From assembly GCA_934454215.1 (NCBI GenBank), contig CAKSGG010000004.1:1-64000 (forward strand): a stretch of 64,000 nucleotides of DNA. Reading direction: 5' to 3'. The stretch comes from an uncultured Clostridia bacterium (lineage in GTDB: Bacteria > Bacillota > Clostridia > UBA1381). The translations under genes were made by a program, and so were the position numbers. The notes beneath the pieces were generated by a model that did not search any database, was not told where the DNA came from, and saw only the letters and a program-made list of their open reading frames with translations. Shown in pieces: positions 24,980-34,300 of this stretch; the first letter of the stretch is position 1; every line of letters begins with the position of its first letter.

Positions 24980-26978
24980 GTATGAGCCTTTGTGGGGCGA
25001 GTGGCATATCGGGGAGCTTATAGGCAAGGGAAGTTACGGCGAAGTCTATAAAATATACCGTGATGTCGGCGGAAAAAGAGAATATGCTGCCGCAAAGTAC
25101 ATATCCATTCCGAAAAGCGAGCAGGATAAGGAGCTTGCGTACAGCAAAGGCTTGGCAACTGATGAAGAATCATTAAGAAGTTTTTTTGAAACGAGAGCAA
25201 ATACCTTTTCAAGAGAAATTGACTTGATGATGAAACTCAGGGGCAGTGCTAATGTTGTAAGATATGAGGCACATTTGAAACAGGAAAAGTCAGATGATGT
25301 CGGCTGGGATATTATCATAAGAATGGAGCTTTTGACATCACTTGAAAAGTATCTGCGAACAAACAGCTTCAGTAAAAAAGATGTTATCCGTCTTGGTATA
25401 GATATTTGCGGAGCAATAGAAAGCTGCCAGAATGAAAAGATTATTCACCGAGATGTAAAAACGGAAAACATTTTTATAGATGCAGACGGTAAATACAAGC
25501 TTGGTGATTTCGGTGTTTCAAGAGAAGCACAGGGTACCACAATGGGAACATTAACCGGTACTGAGGATTATATGGCACCGGAAATTATGCAGCATAAAGA
25601 GTATAATAACAATGTCGATATCTATTCAATCGGTATTGTTATGTATAGGCTGCTTAATAATAACCGAATACCGTTTTTGCCGGCTGAAGGACCGATTAAC
25701 GATAATGACATAAGCGTTGCTTTAAGCAAGCGAATTGCAGGAACGGAAGAAATTCCAAATCCGAAATTTGCGGACGGTGAGCTTGCACGCATTATTAAAA
25801 AAGCTTGTGAAAATGACCGACACAAGAGATATTCGTCGCCGAAACAAATGGCAGATGAACTGAAAAAGGTCCTTGAAAATACGGAAGACATCACGGTTTT
25901 AAGCCCAAGGAAAAAAGTAACAAAAACTCCGACAGGCGGAACCGTGGCAGATATTAAACGGAAAACCACCGGCGGATGTACCGTTTCGGAATTACCCACA
26001 AATGATATGGGAGGAACGGTTACAGATATTCCAAGCAAAGGAACTGTATCGGAGTTTTCTGACAGGCAAACGAGCGGCTCGGCGAGGGATGCCCCCAAAA
26101 AGAAAAAAGCATTCATTTTGGCGGCAACTGCTATTGTAGTGTGTTTGATCGCATTGGCGGTATTTGCATTTATACCAAAATCAATTCCTGTTACCGATAT
26201 TGCCGGGCTGCCGGAAGAAGCAATTTCTATGGCGATTGGTGATGAAAGAGAACTGACTTATGAATTATCACCGACAAACACGACCGATGAAATAAAATTT
26301 GAGTCATCGGATAATGAAATTGCAGAGGTAGACAACGACGGCAAAATAACGGCGCTGGCAGAAGGAACCGTACAAATAACCATAAAGTGCGGCTCGGTTG
26401 AAAAAATTGTTGAGGTTAGTGTTGCAAAGCAAAAAATACCCGTAACGGCGATAGAAGGTGTTGAAAATTCAGCTGTTTTGGATGTTGGAGCAGCTATCAC
26501 GCTTCACCCGATTGTTATGCCGGAGGACGCAACAAATCCACAGGTTGCATATCAAAGTTCAAATGCAGGTGTGGCAACTGTCGGACCGGATGGCGTTATT
26601 ACAGGCGTAGGTGCCGGCACGACAACAATTTCGATAACCGCTGACGGAGTTACAAAGGAAATGACATTGACGGTTAAGGCGAAAACACCGGAGCCAACCA
26701 AAAAAGTTGAGGAAAAAAGATGTCCCACTTGCGGTAGTACGGCTCATACAGTACACCCCAAAGAGGTAAAAAAGTGTCCGGTATGCGGCAGCACTTCGCA
26801 CACAACGCACCCAACCTGTCCGGTGTGTGGAAGTACATCGCATACAACACACCCAACTTGCCCGGTGTGCGGAAGTACATCACATACAGTACACCCAACA
26901 GAACCGCCTGCCGAAGTAAAACGTTGTCCTAAATGTGGAAGCACAGAACATACAGTACATAATGATTGGGGTATTTGA
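24954..26978 (+). CDS. Transmembrane Ser/Thr kinase with Ig-like and CCHH-repeat ectodomain
   Basis: 674 residues. The kinase domain (about 20-310) is intact: glycine loop GKGSYGEVY, HRDVKTEN catalytic loop, DFG (GDFGVS) and APE (MAPE). A linker near 325-370 holds four Thr motifs (GGTVADI, GCTVSEL, GGTVTDI, KGTVSEF). A membrane helix (about 385-406) leads to two Big_2-like Ig domains (about 411-575). The last ~90 residues are five repeats of CPxCGSTxHTxH, a C-x2-C-x4-H-x2-H pattern that looks like metal binding outside the cell. It starts the signalling part of the type VII locus, with its phosphatase and FHA partners downstream. Topologically it resembles EssB (kinase-like domain, one helix, ectodomain), but EssB is a pseudokinase. 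Confidence 0.9.
   Translation: MMLPEGIFKYEPLWGEWHIGELIGKGSYGEVYKIYRDVGGKREYAAAKYISIPKSEQDKELAYSKGLATDEESLRSFFETRANTFSREIDLMMKLRGSANVVRYEAHLKQEKSDDVGWDIIIRMELLTSLEKYLRTNSFSKKDVIRLGIDICGAIESCQNEKIIHRDVKTENIFIDADGKYKLGDFGVSREAQGTTMGTLTGTEDYMAPEIMQHKEYNNNVDIYSIGIVMYRLLNNNRIPFLPAEGPINDNDISVALSKRIAGTEEIPNPKFADGELARIIKKACENDRHKRYSSPKQMADELKKVLENTEDITVLSPRKKVTKTPTGGTVADIKRKTTGGCTVSELPTNDMGGTVTDIPSKGTVSEFSDRQTSGSARDAPKKKKAFILAATAIVVCLIALAVFAFIPKSIPVTDIAGLPEEAISMAIGDERELTYELSPTNTTDEIKFESSDNEIAEVDNDGKITALAEGTVQITIKCGSVEKIVEVSVAKQKIPVTAIEGVENSAVLDVGAAITLHPIVMPEDATNPQVAYQSSNAGVATVGPDGVITGVGAGTTTISITADGVTKEMTLTVKAKTPEPTKKVEEKRCPTCGSTAHTVHPKEVKKCPVCGSTSHTTHPTCPVCGSTSHTTHPTCPVCGSTSHTVHPTEPPAEVKRCPKCGSTEHTVHNDWGI
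26710..26970 (+). repeat. Five tandem CPxCGSTxHTxH units
   Basis: Within the kinase gene, five copies of a unit encoding CP-x-CGST-x-HT-x-H are separated by short Pro/Glu/Lys linkers. The middle units are nearly identical at DNA level, for example two consecutive TCPVCGSTSHTTHP units, indicating recent copy-number change. Confidence 0.85.
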
Positions 26979-27017
26979 ATCCCCAAATAAGAAAACCTAA
27001 ATGAAAGGATAAAAAGT

Positions 27018-27638
27018 ATGAAAAAAATATTTTTAAGTTTAATAACATTAAGCATAATTACGATGACATCAATTACATCGTTTGCAGCTTCAGATGTTTC
27101 GGTGTTAAAGGATGGTGCTGAATATACTCCGATACGCTATTCGTTTACCAATTATGGTGAATGGACAGAGGAGGGTTATTGCAGCAGAATTAACTATACT
27201 CCCTTGGGTGATGTAGCAAACATTAATGGAGTTGAAAAAGTTATCGATTTTGACTTGATTTCTATTTCTGTATTTGAGCCTAATAAAAAAGGTCGTGGAG
27301 TTAGATTACAATGGTATCCAGATGGAAGCATTAAAGTTTTGGGATATGAGTTAAGTCTTGAGGTAAATGAAAAAGGAGAAAGGAAGCCATATGATTCAGG
27401 TATGCCTGTTGATATTGGTTACTTTTTGAAAAATTTTGACAACAAAGTTTTTGTTGCTGTTCCGGATCCTATAAACGGCGGTGGACGTGTATTTGTTACC
27501 GACAAAATCGTACAGGAGATTGAACGATTCCTCTATCCGCAGCAGGATGATAACACATATAATGACGCATACAGTGAAGCTCGTCTGCAATTTTTGGCGG
27601 AGATGCGCAGCGCTATATACTCGAATTTGAATAAATAA
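27018..27638 (+). CDS. Unknown secreted protein of the type VII locus
   Basis: 206 residues with a signal peptide (cleavage likely after SFAA, about residue 23-24). The mature part is mixed beta/alpha with no lipobox, membrane anchor or recognised domain. It follows the kinase by 39 bases with AAAGGA upstream, so it is co-transcribed. Possible roles are ligand or partner of the kinase ectodomain, which is inference from position only. Confidence 0.65.
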   Translation: MKKIFLSLITLSIITMTSITSFAASDVSVLKDGAEYTPIRYSFTNYGEWTEEGYCSRINYTPLGDVANINGVEKVIDFDLISISVFEPNKKGRGVRLQWYPDGSIKVLGYELSLEVNEKGERKPYDSGMPVDIGYFLKNFDNKVFVAVPDPINGGGRVFVTDKIVQEIERFLYPQQDDNTYNDAYSEARLQFLAEMRSAIYSNLNK

Positions 27639-27660
27639 CAGAGAAAGGAAGAAATAATCA

Positions 27661-28902
27661 ATGAAAAACTATAAAAAGCATTTGGCACTTTTATTATCGG
27701 CAGCAATGATTTTTGTTCAGGGAAGTATTGTATTTGCCGACGGCGAGGATAACGAAACGGTTACACCGGGCAATGAAGTTGTCAGCGGTGTTTCTGACAA
27801 TAACAATGCATCAGATGAAACAGCAGCACCCGGCGAAACAGTAGCGCCTGATGAAGCAGTTCCGGGAGAAGAAAATAAAGAAGATAATAATGTTGTACCG
27901 CAGCCTCCGGTACCGGCAGTTACTTCTATAGCTCTTGAATCTAACGAAAAATATCCTTTCCAAACAAAAGAGTTTGGCCCTGTTACAAAAACTTATGTTT
28001 CATTGCGTCAGTGTGCAGAGTTACTCAACGCTGCGATAGAGTGGCAGGAAAGTGACAAGAGCGTGCATATTGTTAAAGGCAGCAAATATTTGCGTCTTGT
28101 CATCGACCAGCCTACATTTAATGTGTATGATTTCGATTTTAACGGTAAGTTGAATATGAAAAAAGGAACGGAATATTCTCTTATAACCGATGAAGAAAAG
28201 ACAATGTTGCTTAACGGCGGATTAACAGGCAATGAGATTGCTCCCATTTTGACAGATATTAATGGTGGCTCCACATATTTGCCTATCCGTGCGGTTGCAG
28301 AAGCACTGTTTGGTGTGAAAGCACCGAATGGAGCAGAAACAGTAGCTTGGGTAGACGGAGTAACAACCTTTAATATTTCAAATGATGAAATGGCTGCCGG
28401 AAGCTGGGATGATTATTTGGCAGTACGTTTTAAGGACGGAAGCATTCCGTTGCCGGAGATAGGAGCAGAGCCGGTAGTAGAAAAAGGTTCGGTATCTATT
28501 AAGGTTAAAGGAAACTTTGAAGGTGCTGACCCGGCATTGGGTGACGGTGTGGTTGTAACGCTTGATGGAAAAACGCAGACAGCCGCAAACGGCGGAGCTT
28601 GCACATTTGCAGAAGTAAATGCGGGAACTTATACATTAACCGTAAGCAGCATTCCGGAGGGTTACACGGCAGCGGAAACAACAGTTACCGTTGAAGCAGG
28701 AAAAGAAGCAAGTGTTTCAATCCTTCTTGAAAAAGCAGCAGATGACAAGGATAATGACAATAAGGACAACGGTGAAAATTCAAAATCCGATGATCAGCAA
28801 ACACAGAAAAAGAACGAAACAAAAGATAATGCCGGCAACGGAAATAATACCGGCAGTGCAGCAGAAAACGGTGATAAATCGGGAGATGCCGCAAACAAAT
28901 AA
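27661..28902 (+). CDS. Secreted stalk-domain protein with Cna-B-like domain
   Basis: 413 residues: signal peptide (ending near VFA), Pro/Glu-rich linker, a copper-amine-oxidase N-terminal-like (stalk) domain (about 85-245) with YVSLRQCAELLNA and YLPIRAVAEALFG, then a Cna-B/carboxypeptidase-regulatory-like beta-sandwich (about 275-360) and a charged low-complexity tail. Stalk domains of this type are typical of Clostridia surface proteins and may bind the wall or glycans. No sortase signal is present. It lies in the same operon between the kinase and FHA genes. Confidence 0.75.
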   Translation: MKNYKKHLALLLSAAMIFVQGSIVFADGEDNETVTPGNEVVSGVSDNNNASDETAAPGETVAPDEAVPGEENKEDNNVVPQPPVPAVTSIALESNEKYPFQTKEFGPVTKTYVSLRQCAELLNAAIEWQESDKSVHIVKGSKYLRLVIDQPTFNVYDFDFNGKLNMKKGTEYSLITDEEKTMLLNGGLTGNEIAPILTDINGGSTYLPIRAVAEALFGVKAPNGAETVAWVDGVTTFNISNDEMAAGSWDDYLAVRFKDGSIPLPEIGAEPVVEKGSVSIKVKGNFEGADPALGDGVVVTLDGKTQTAANGGACTFAEVNAGTYTLTVSSIPEGYTAAETTVTVEAGKEASVSILLEKAADDKDNDNKDNGENSKSDDQQTQKKNETKDNAGNGNNTGSAAENGDKSGDAANK

Positions 28903-28931
28903 TAGGTATTGAAACGGGGACGGGAGTTTTT

Positions 28932-29663
28932 ATGGCGTATATAATACGAGTTTATTACAATGATGAATTATACAGCATAGATTTGTCGAAGTATAGCCGT
29001 GCAACAATCGGTTCCGGCGAAAACGACACAATCCGCTTAAACGCCGGCGGCTTAAACAGCGGACACATTACATTTGATGTGTCCGCAGACGGCTGCGAGA
29101 TAAAGGCAAAGAAATTATTGTACCGTGAGGACTCCCGAATGACCCGTGATAGTCTTGAAGTGGGGGCAACATATGTACTTGAAACCACCCCCGAAATATA
29201 TATTGCAGTTCACCCCAAACAGTCAGACTCAATGAAAACAGTTTGGCTTAGCGAAAACAAGGAAATTACGATAGGCAGAGATTACAAAAACAGTATTGTA
29301 CTTAAAAATATGAGAACATCTTCCCGACACATTATGATTTACAGTGTAGGAAACGGTTATATGATTAAAGATTTGGGAAGTAAAAACGGAACATATGTAA
29401 ACGGCAGAAGAATTGCCGAACGATTGCTAAATAGCGGAGATATTATAAATATTTCCGTATATAAAATTAACTTTGTAAATAACACGCTTTCTTTTGATAA
29501 TGTGGGTAATGACATAGAATTTAACATTGCAACACATACAAAGGAAGAAGATTATATAGATACTGCGAATGAAGTAAAAGACAGGTCAAAAACATTTTCT
29601 TTATTCGGAGAAAATGAAGAAACGGAAATCCCGAAAAAAGGAACGGTTTCGCTTTTTGACTGA
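28932..29663 (+). CDS. FHA-domain protein of the secretion locus
   Basis: 243 residues. A clear FHA domain at about 90-185 has the phosphothreonine-reading residues in IGRDYKNSI, SSRHIMIY and GSKNGTYVNGR. The first ~85 residues look like a degenerate second FHA-type fold (ATIGSGENDTI... SGHITF). The C-terminal tail carries two Thr motifs (KTFSLF and KGTVSLFD) like those in the neighbouring kinases. By analogy with mycobacterial GarA, phosphorylation of the tail could let the FHA domain bind it or a partner. It sits between the kinase and phosphatase genes. Confidence 0.88.
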   Translation: MAYIIRVYYNDELYSIDLSKYSRATIGSGENDTIRLNAGGLNSGHITFDVSADGCEIKAKKLLYREDSRMTRDSLEVGATYVLETTPEIYIAVHPKQSDSMKTVWLSENKEITIGRDYKNSIVLKNMRTSSRHIMIYSVGNGYMIKDLGSKNGTYVNGRRIAERLLNSGDIINISVYKINFVNNTLSFDNVGNDIEFNIATHTKEEDYIDTANEVKDRSKTFSLFGENEETEIPKKGTVSLFD

Positions 29664-29689
29664 TACCCCGAAAAAGGAGGGAGAGCCTG

Positions 29690-31315
29690 ATGAACAGCAT
29701 AAAATTTTCGGCTGCGGTTTGTTCGGATAAAGGACGCATAAGAAACAATAACGAGGATAATTTTTATTTTAACGGAACGCATTTAAACCCGGATAACCGT
29801 GATAATCACAATTTTTTTGCGGATAATCCGAGCGGCAGCGAAATTATGTACGGTGTGTTTGACGGAATGGGCGGAGAGGCTCTTGGAGAAGAAGCGTCGC
29901 TTATTACAGCACAAACCGTAAAAAAATATCATGATAAGCAAAAAGGCGGCAGGATAAAAGATAATAAATCTGCAATTTTAAAGTCAATATCCGATGCGAA
30001 CACAAAAATTTGCAACAAAATTGTGGAATCGGGCGAACGCAGAATAGGAACTACCTTTGCTCTGCTCAGCATTTCCGATGATACGGCACAGGTTTACAAT
30101 GTCGGCGACAGCCGTGTATATCTTTACAGAAACAAAAAGCTGACGCAGATTTCAGTTGATGATACAACGGCGCAAAGGCTTGTGAATATGGGTGTCATCA
30201 CAAAGGAAAAGGCAAAAACGCACGAGGACAGACACAAGCTGACGCAGCACCTCGGAATATTTGCCGATGAAATGATTGTTGAACCGCATATATCTGAAAA
30301 AATAAGGATAGAAAAAGGCGATATGTTCATTTTGTGCAGCGACGGTCTTACCGATATGGTGGAAAATGAAGAAATACAAAGCATTATGCGAAAATCCGGC
30401 GATAGCCGGACTGCTGCCCGAAGCCTTGTTGAAACGGCACTTAAAAACGGCGGCAGAGATAATGTAACGGTTACTGTTATTTCAGCAGATACAAAGTCGC
30501 TGAAAAAAAGGCAGAAAGGCTCAAAGAATAAACTTGCAGTCAGCGCAGTTATTCTGGCTCTTGCAGTCGCTGTTTTGGGGATTGCAATAGGAAAAATTTC
30601 AACTACGCCGAAAGGTCCCAAGTATATTGCGGCAACGGAAATTACGCTTGATGAAGGTAATTACAAGAAAGTGCTTTCCGTCGGAGAAACATCATATCCT
30701 ATGCCGCAGCGTTTTCCTGTTGTGAACAAGGAAAATAATGAAACGGGATTGACGGAATTTCATTATGAAAGCTCTGATCCGAGTATTGTTGAGGTAAGCG
30801 ACGCAAAGCGGTGTTACACGGGCTTAAAGCCGGGAAAAGCAGTGATAACTGTTTCAATGGATAATGCAAGCTGTGCGGTTGAGGTTGAGGTAATCCGAAA
30901 TGCCCAAGAGATTATGGCGGAAGATGTGAAGCTGAAAAAAGGTGAAAGCCGTATTTTGGATTACAAACTGTTGCCCGACGGTGCAAAAAGCGAAGTCGAA
31001 TTTGCTTCGTCAGATAATGAAATTGCAACGGTCGGCAGCGACGGTAAGATAACAGCTGTTTCAAAGGGCACGGCAAATATCACGATAAGTGCCGGAGAAA
31101 TCAATAAGACAATTAAAGTGATTGTATCAGACAGTGAAAATAAGCCGGCGCCGAAAACGACAGACAAACCAAACGACAAAGAAAATACGAAGGAAAAAGA
31201 GTCTGTTGTCAAGCCAACGGACGAAGAAAAAGATATTGATAAGCAAAGTCAGACAGAGGATAAAAAGGAAACAGACAAACAGAATAACAACAATATGAAT
31301 AATGAAAATGAATAA
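29690..31315 (+). CDS. Transmembrane PP2C-type Ser/Thr phosphatase with Ig-like ectodomain
   Basis: 541 residues. The PP2C domain (about 1-265) shows the metal and core motifs NNNEDNFYF, GVFDGMGGE, GDSRVYLYR, CSDGLTD and GRDNVTV. A membrane helix (about 280-302) leads to Big_2-like domains (about 315-480) and a charged Lys/Asp/Asn tail. The ectodomain class is the same as in the upstream kinase, so both may bind one ligand or each other. It is the expected counter-enzyme to the kinase. GGAGG precedes the ATG. Confidence 0.9.
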   Translation: MNSIKFSAAVCSDKGRIRNNNEDNFYFNGTHLNPDNRDNHNFFADNPSGSEIMYGVFDGMGGEALGEEASLITAQTVKKYHDKQKGGRIKDNKSAILKSISDANTKICNKIVESGERRIGTTFALLSISDDTAQVYNVGDSRVYLYRNKKLTQISVDDTTAQRLVNMGVITKEKAKTHEDRHKLTQHLGIFADEMIVEPHISEKIRIEKGDMFILCSDGLTDMVENEEIQSIMRKSGDSRTAARSLVETALKNGGRDNVTVTVISADTKSLKKRQKGSKNKLAVSAVILALAVAVLGIAIGKISTTPKGPKYIAATEITLDEGNYKKVLSVGETSYPMPQRFPVVNKENNETGLTEFHYESSDPSIVEVSDAKRCYTGLKPGKAVITVSMDNASCAVEVEVIRNAQEIMAEDVKLKKGESRILDYKLLPDGAKSEVEFASSDNEIATVGSDGKITAVSKGTANITISAGEINKTIKVIVSDSENKPAPKTTDKPNDKENTKEKESVVKPTDEEKDIDKQSQTEDKKETDKQNNNNMNNENE

Positions 31316-31338
31316 ATGAAATGCGGAGGTTATTTGCT

Positions 31339-34300
31339 ATGGATATGTTTATAAGAATTTATTACAAAGGTCACTTTAAGGACATATCCCTAAGCAATCA
31401 TCAGCGACTTTCAATCGGAAGTGATGTAAAAGAAGGTTTTAGTATTCCCGATTCCGATTTGAAAAAAGAGCATATTAAGTTTGTAAACAAAAACGGAGTG
31501 TGGGAAGTATCGTGTATCGGCGAGGTCCTGATGAACGGCAGCAAGGTAACGCACGGAACTCTTATTCCGGAGCAAATCTTTGTTTTAAGCCGAAAAGACC
31601 GTATTTCTATGATGGTTATTTCCGAATACGAGCAAAACGGCATTGAAGAAAAGCTGCCGGATGAACTTACAATAGGCAGGGGCGAAAAGAACAATGTTGT
31701 TTTGGACAGCCCGATTGTATCCGGCAAACACGCAAAAATCAAGCGAATGGGAACAGACTATCATTTGATTGATATGGGCAGTACAAACGGCACATATGTA
31801 AACTCAGAGGCAATTAAAGAATGTGTACTTAAAAACAGAGATGAAATTGTAATCGGCGAAGCTAAATTCATATTCGGCGGCGACAGTCTGGAAATTTTCG
31901 GAGTGAACAACAATATATCCGTTCATAAATCTGCGCCGAAACCCAAAAACATTAAACAAAGACCGATTTATAAGCGGTCGCCGAGATTAAAGCTTGAAAT
32001 GCCGAGCGATAAAATAGATATTCAAAATCCGCCGTCAATCGGGGCAAAACCAAATTTAAATTGGATAAGTATTCTTACATATCCGCTTATTATGTTAATC
32101 CCGACTATAATATCTGCCATAGTAACATATATGTCTGTGGTAAAGGGAAACGGGGATGGAAAATTTAGCATTCCGATTACAGGGATATTCGTTCTTGCTA
32201 TGCCTCTTTCAGGTATATTGTCACATCGCTCGCAAACAAAAAAATACCGAAAAGACGAAAAACTGAGGATAGAGAAGTACAAGCAATATCTTGCGGACAC
32301 ACAGAAGCATATTGACGATGTTCACGCAAGACAGCTGCGGGCGCTCTGCTCGGCAAATCCAGATACAAAGGATTGTGCGGCGCTTGTAAAAGAAATGTCG
32401 CCGAAAATGTGGGAACGCTCGCCGCTTGATGATGACTTTATGAGTGTTCGTATAGGTAACGGAAAGGTTCCGTCTGTTATTGAAATTAAGACGCCGAATG
32501 AAACTTTGTCATTGCACGAAGATGAACTTGCAAAGGGTGGACAGAAAATCGCCGACGATAACAAATATGTTGAAAATGCACCGATTTTGTGTGATATACG
32601 GAATAACTGTATGGTGGGTGTTGTCGGCGACAGAAAAAACACGGTTGCACTTGCAAAAAATATCGTGATGCAGGCAGCAGCAACACACTCATATGAAGAA
32701 TTAAGAATTGTAACGGTATTCCCGTCAAAAGAGTATTCCGAGTGGGAATGGATAAGGTGGCTGCCGCATTCATTTGATGACGGCAGGACATTCCGGTTTA
32801 TGGCTTCAAACAGTATGGAGGTTTCGGAACTGTGCCGCAGGTTTGAAGATATTGTTAAAGAGAGAAAAAGTGAAATAGAAGAAAATTCATACGGCAGAAA
32901 AACAATGCAGCTTCCGTATTATCTGTTCATTATTGCCGATGACGAAGATATTAAAAAACAGGGAATTATGAAAACCCTGCGTGCGTGTGAGTATCAGTTC
33001 GGAATGGGTGCGGTTATTCTGACGCACAGCAAAAATGAGTTGTATATGGAGTGTAAAGAGATAATCGAACTCAGAAACGGCAGCGGCGTTATATATAATG
33101 CGGAAAATTCGGGCGAATTTGAAGAATTTAATATAGACAAAGTTGACGCAAAGAGCTTTGATATATTTGCAAGGGCAATGGCGCCGATTCGTGTTGAGGA
33201 AAAGGCGAAGGCAACCGCACTGCCGTCCTGTGTTACATTTTTGGACGGATACAATGTCAAAACTCCGGATCAGATTCCCGTTGCGGAAAATTGGAGAAAG
33301 GCTTTGCCGTTTAAATCAATGTCTGTTCCGGTGGGTATCAGAGAAAACGGCGAAAGATTTATGTTTGACATATACGAAAAAAAGCACGGGCCGTTTGGGT
33401 TGGTTGCAGGTATGGCAGGCTCAGGTAAATCCGAAATGGTGCAGTCATGGATTTTGTCGATGGCGCTTGCATTTTCTCCGAGTGATGTATCGTTTATACT
33501 GATTGACTTCAAGGGAACGGGACTTATTCAGCCGTTTGAGGGCTTTCCGCATCTTGCCGGCACGATTTCAAATCTTGATAATAAAATTGACCGCAATCTT
33601 ATTGCACTTCAGTGTGAATTGACAAGACGGCAGATTATATTTAATAAATACGGCGTGCAGAATGTTACGGAATATCAAAAACTATACCACGCAGGAAAAG
33701 CTGATGAGGCTTTACCGTTCCTTATTATCGTAATTGACGAATTTGCAGAGTTTAAACTGCAGTTCCCGGAGTTCGGAAACTTTATTAACTCACTTTTCCG
33801 AACAGGGCGTTCACTCGGCATGTATAGTATTTTAATGTCGCAGAAGACAACGGGCGTTGTAACAGCTGATGTAGAAGCAAATGTTAAATTCCGCTGGTGT
33901 CTGAGAGTTGCGTCTGCGTCTGACAGTAAGGATATGCTGCACCACGGTGATGCGGCTAAAATAACGGTACCGGGAAGAGCGTATATTCGTATCGGCGACG
34001 ATGAAATTTATGAACAGGTACAGTCATTCTGGAGCGGCGCACCGTATAATCCGAACAAAAAGGATAAAATGACGGTTGTTCCAAAGGTTTCGGGCATTAC
34101 CTTGCAGGGCAAGCGAATCAGTTATAAAAACAGAAATAAGACAATGGGAATTGACTACGGCTTAAAGGAAGAAATTAAGGAAATAAACGCTGTTGTGGAT
34201 TTCTTGAAACGATATGTCAAAGAAAACGATATTGCCGAGTCGAAAAAAGTCTGGACGGAAAAGCTGCCGGATATAATCGTACTGAATGAGGTAACAGACT

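Noticed and set aside
24954..26978. Kinase at 24954 as an EssB orthologue.
   Set aside because: EssB is a pseudokinase with a different ectodomain. This protein has intact HRD, DFG and APE motifs and Ig-like plus CCHH repeats. Functional replacement remains possible.
26559..27055. Cys-rich minus-strand frames opposite the kinase tail.
   Set aside because: They are the antisense shadow of the CPxCGSTxHTxH repeats and have no ribosome site.
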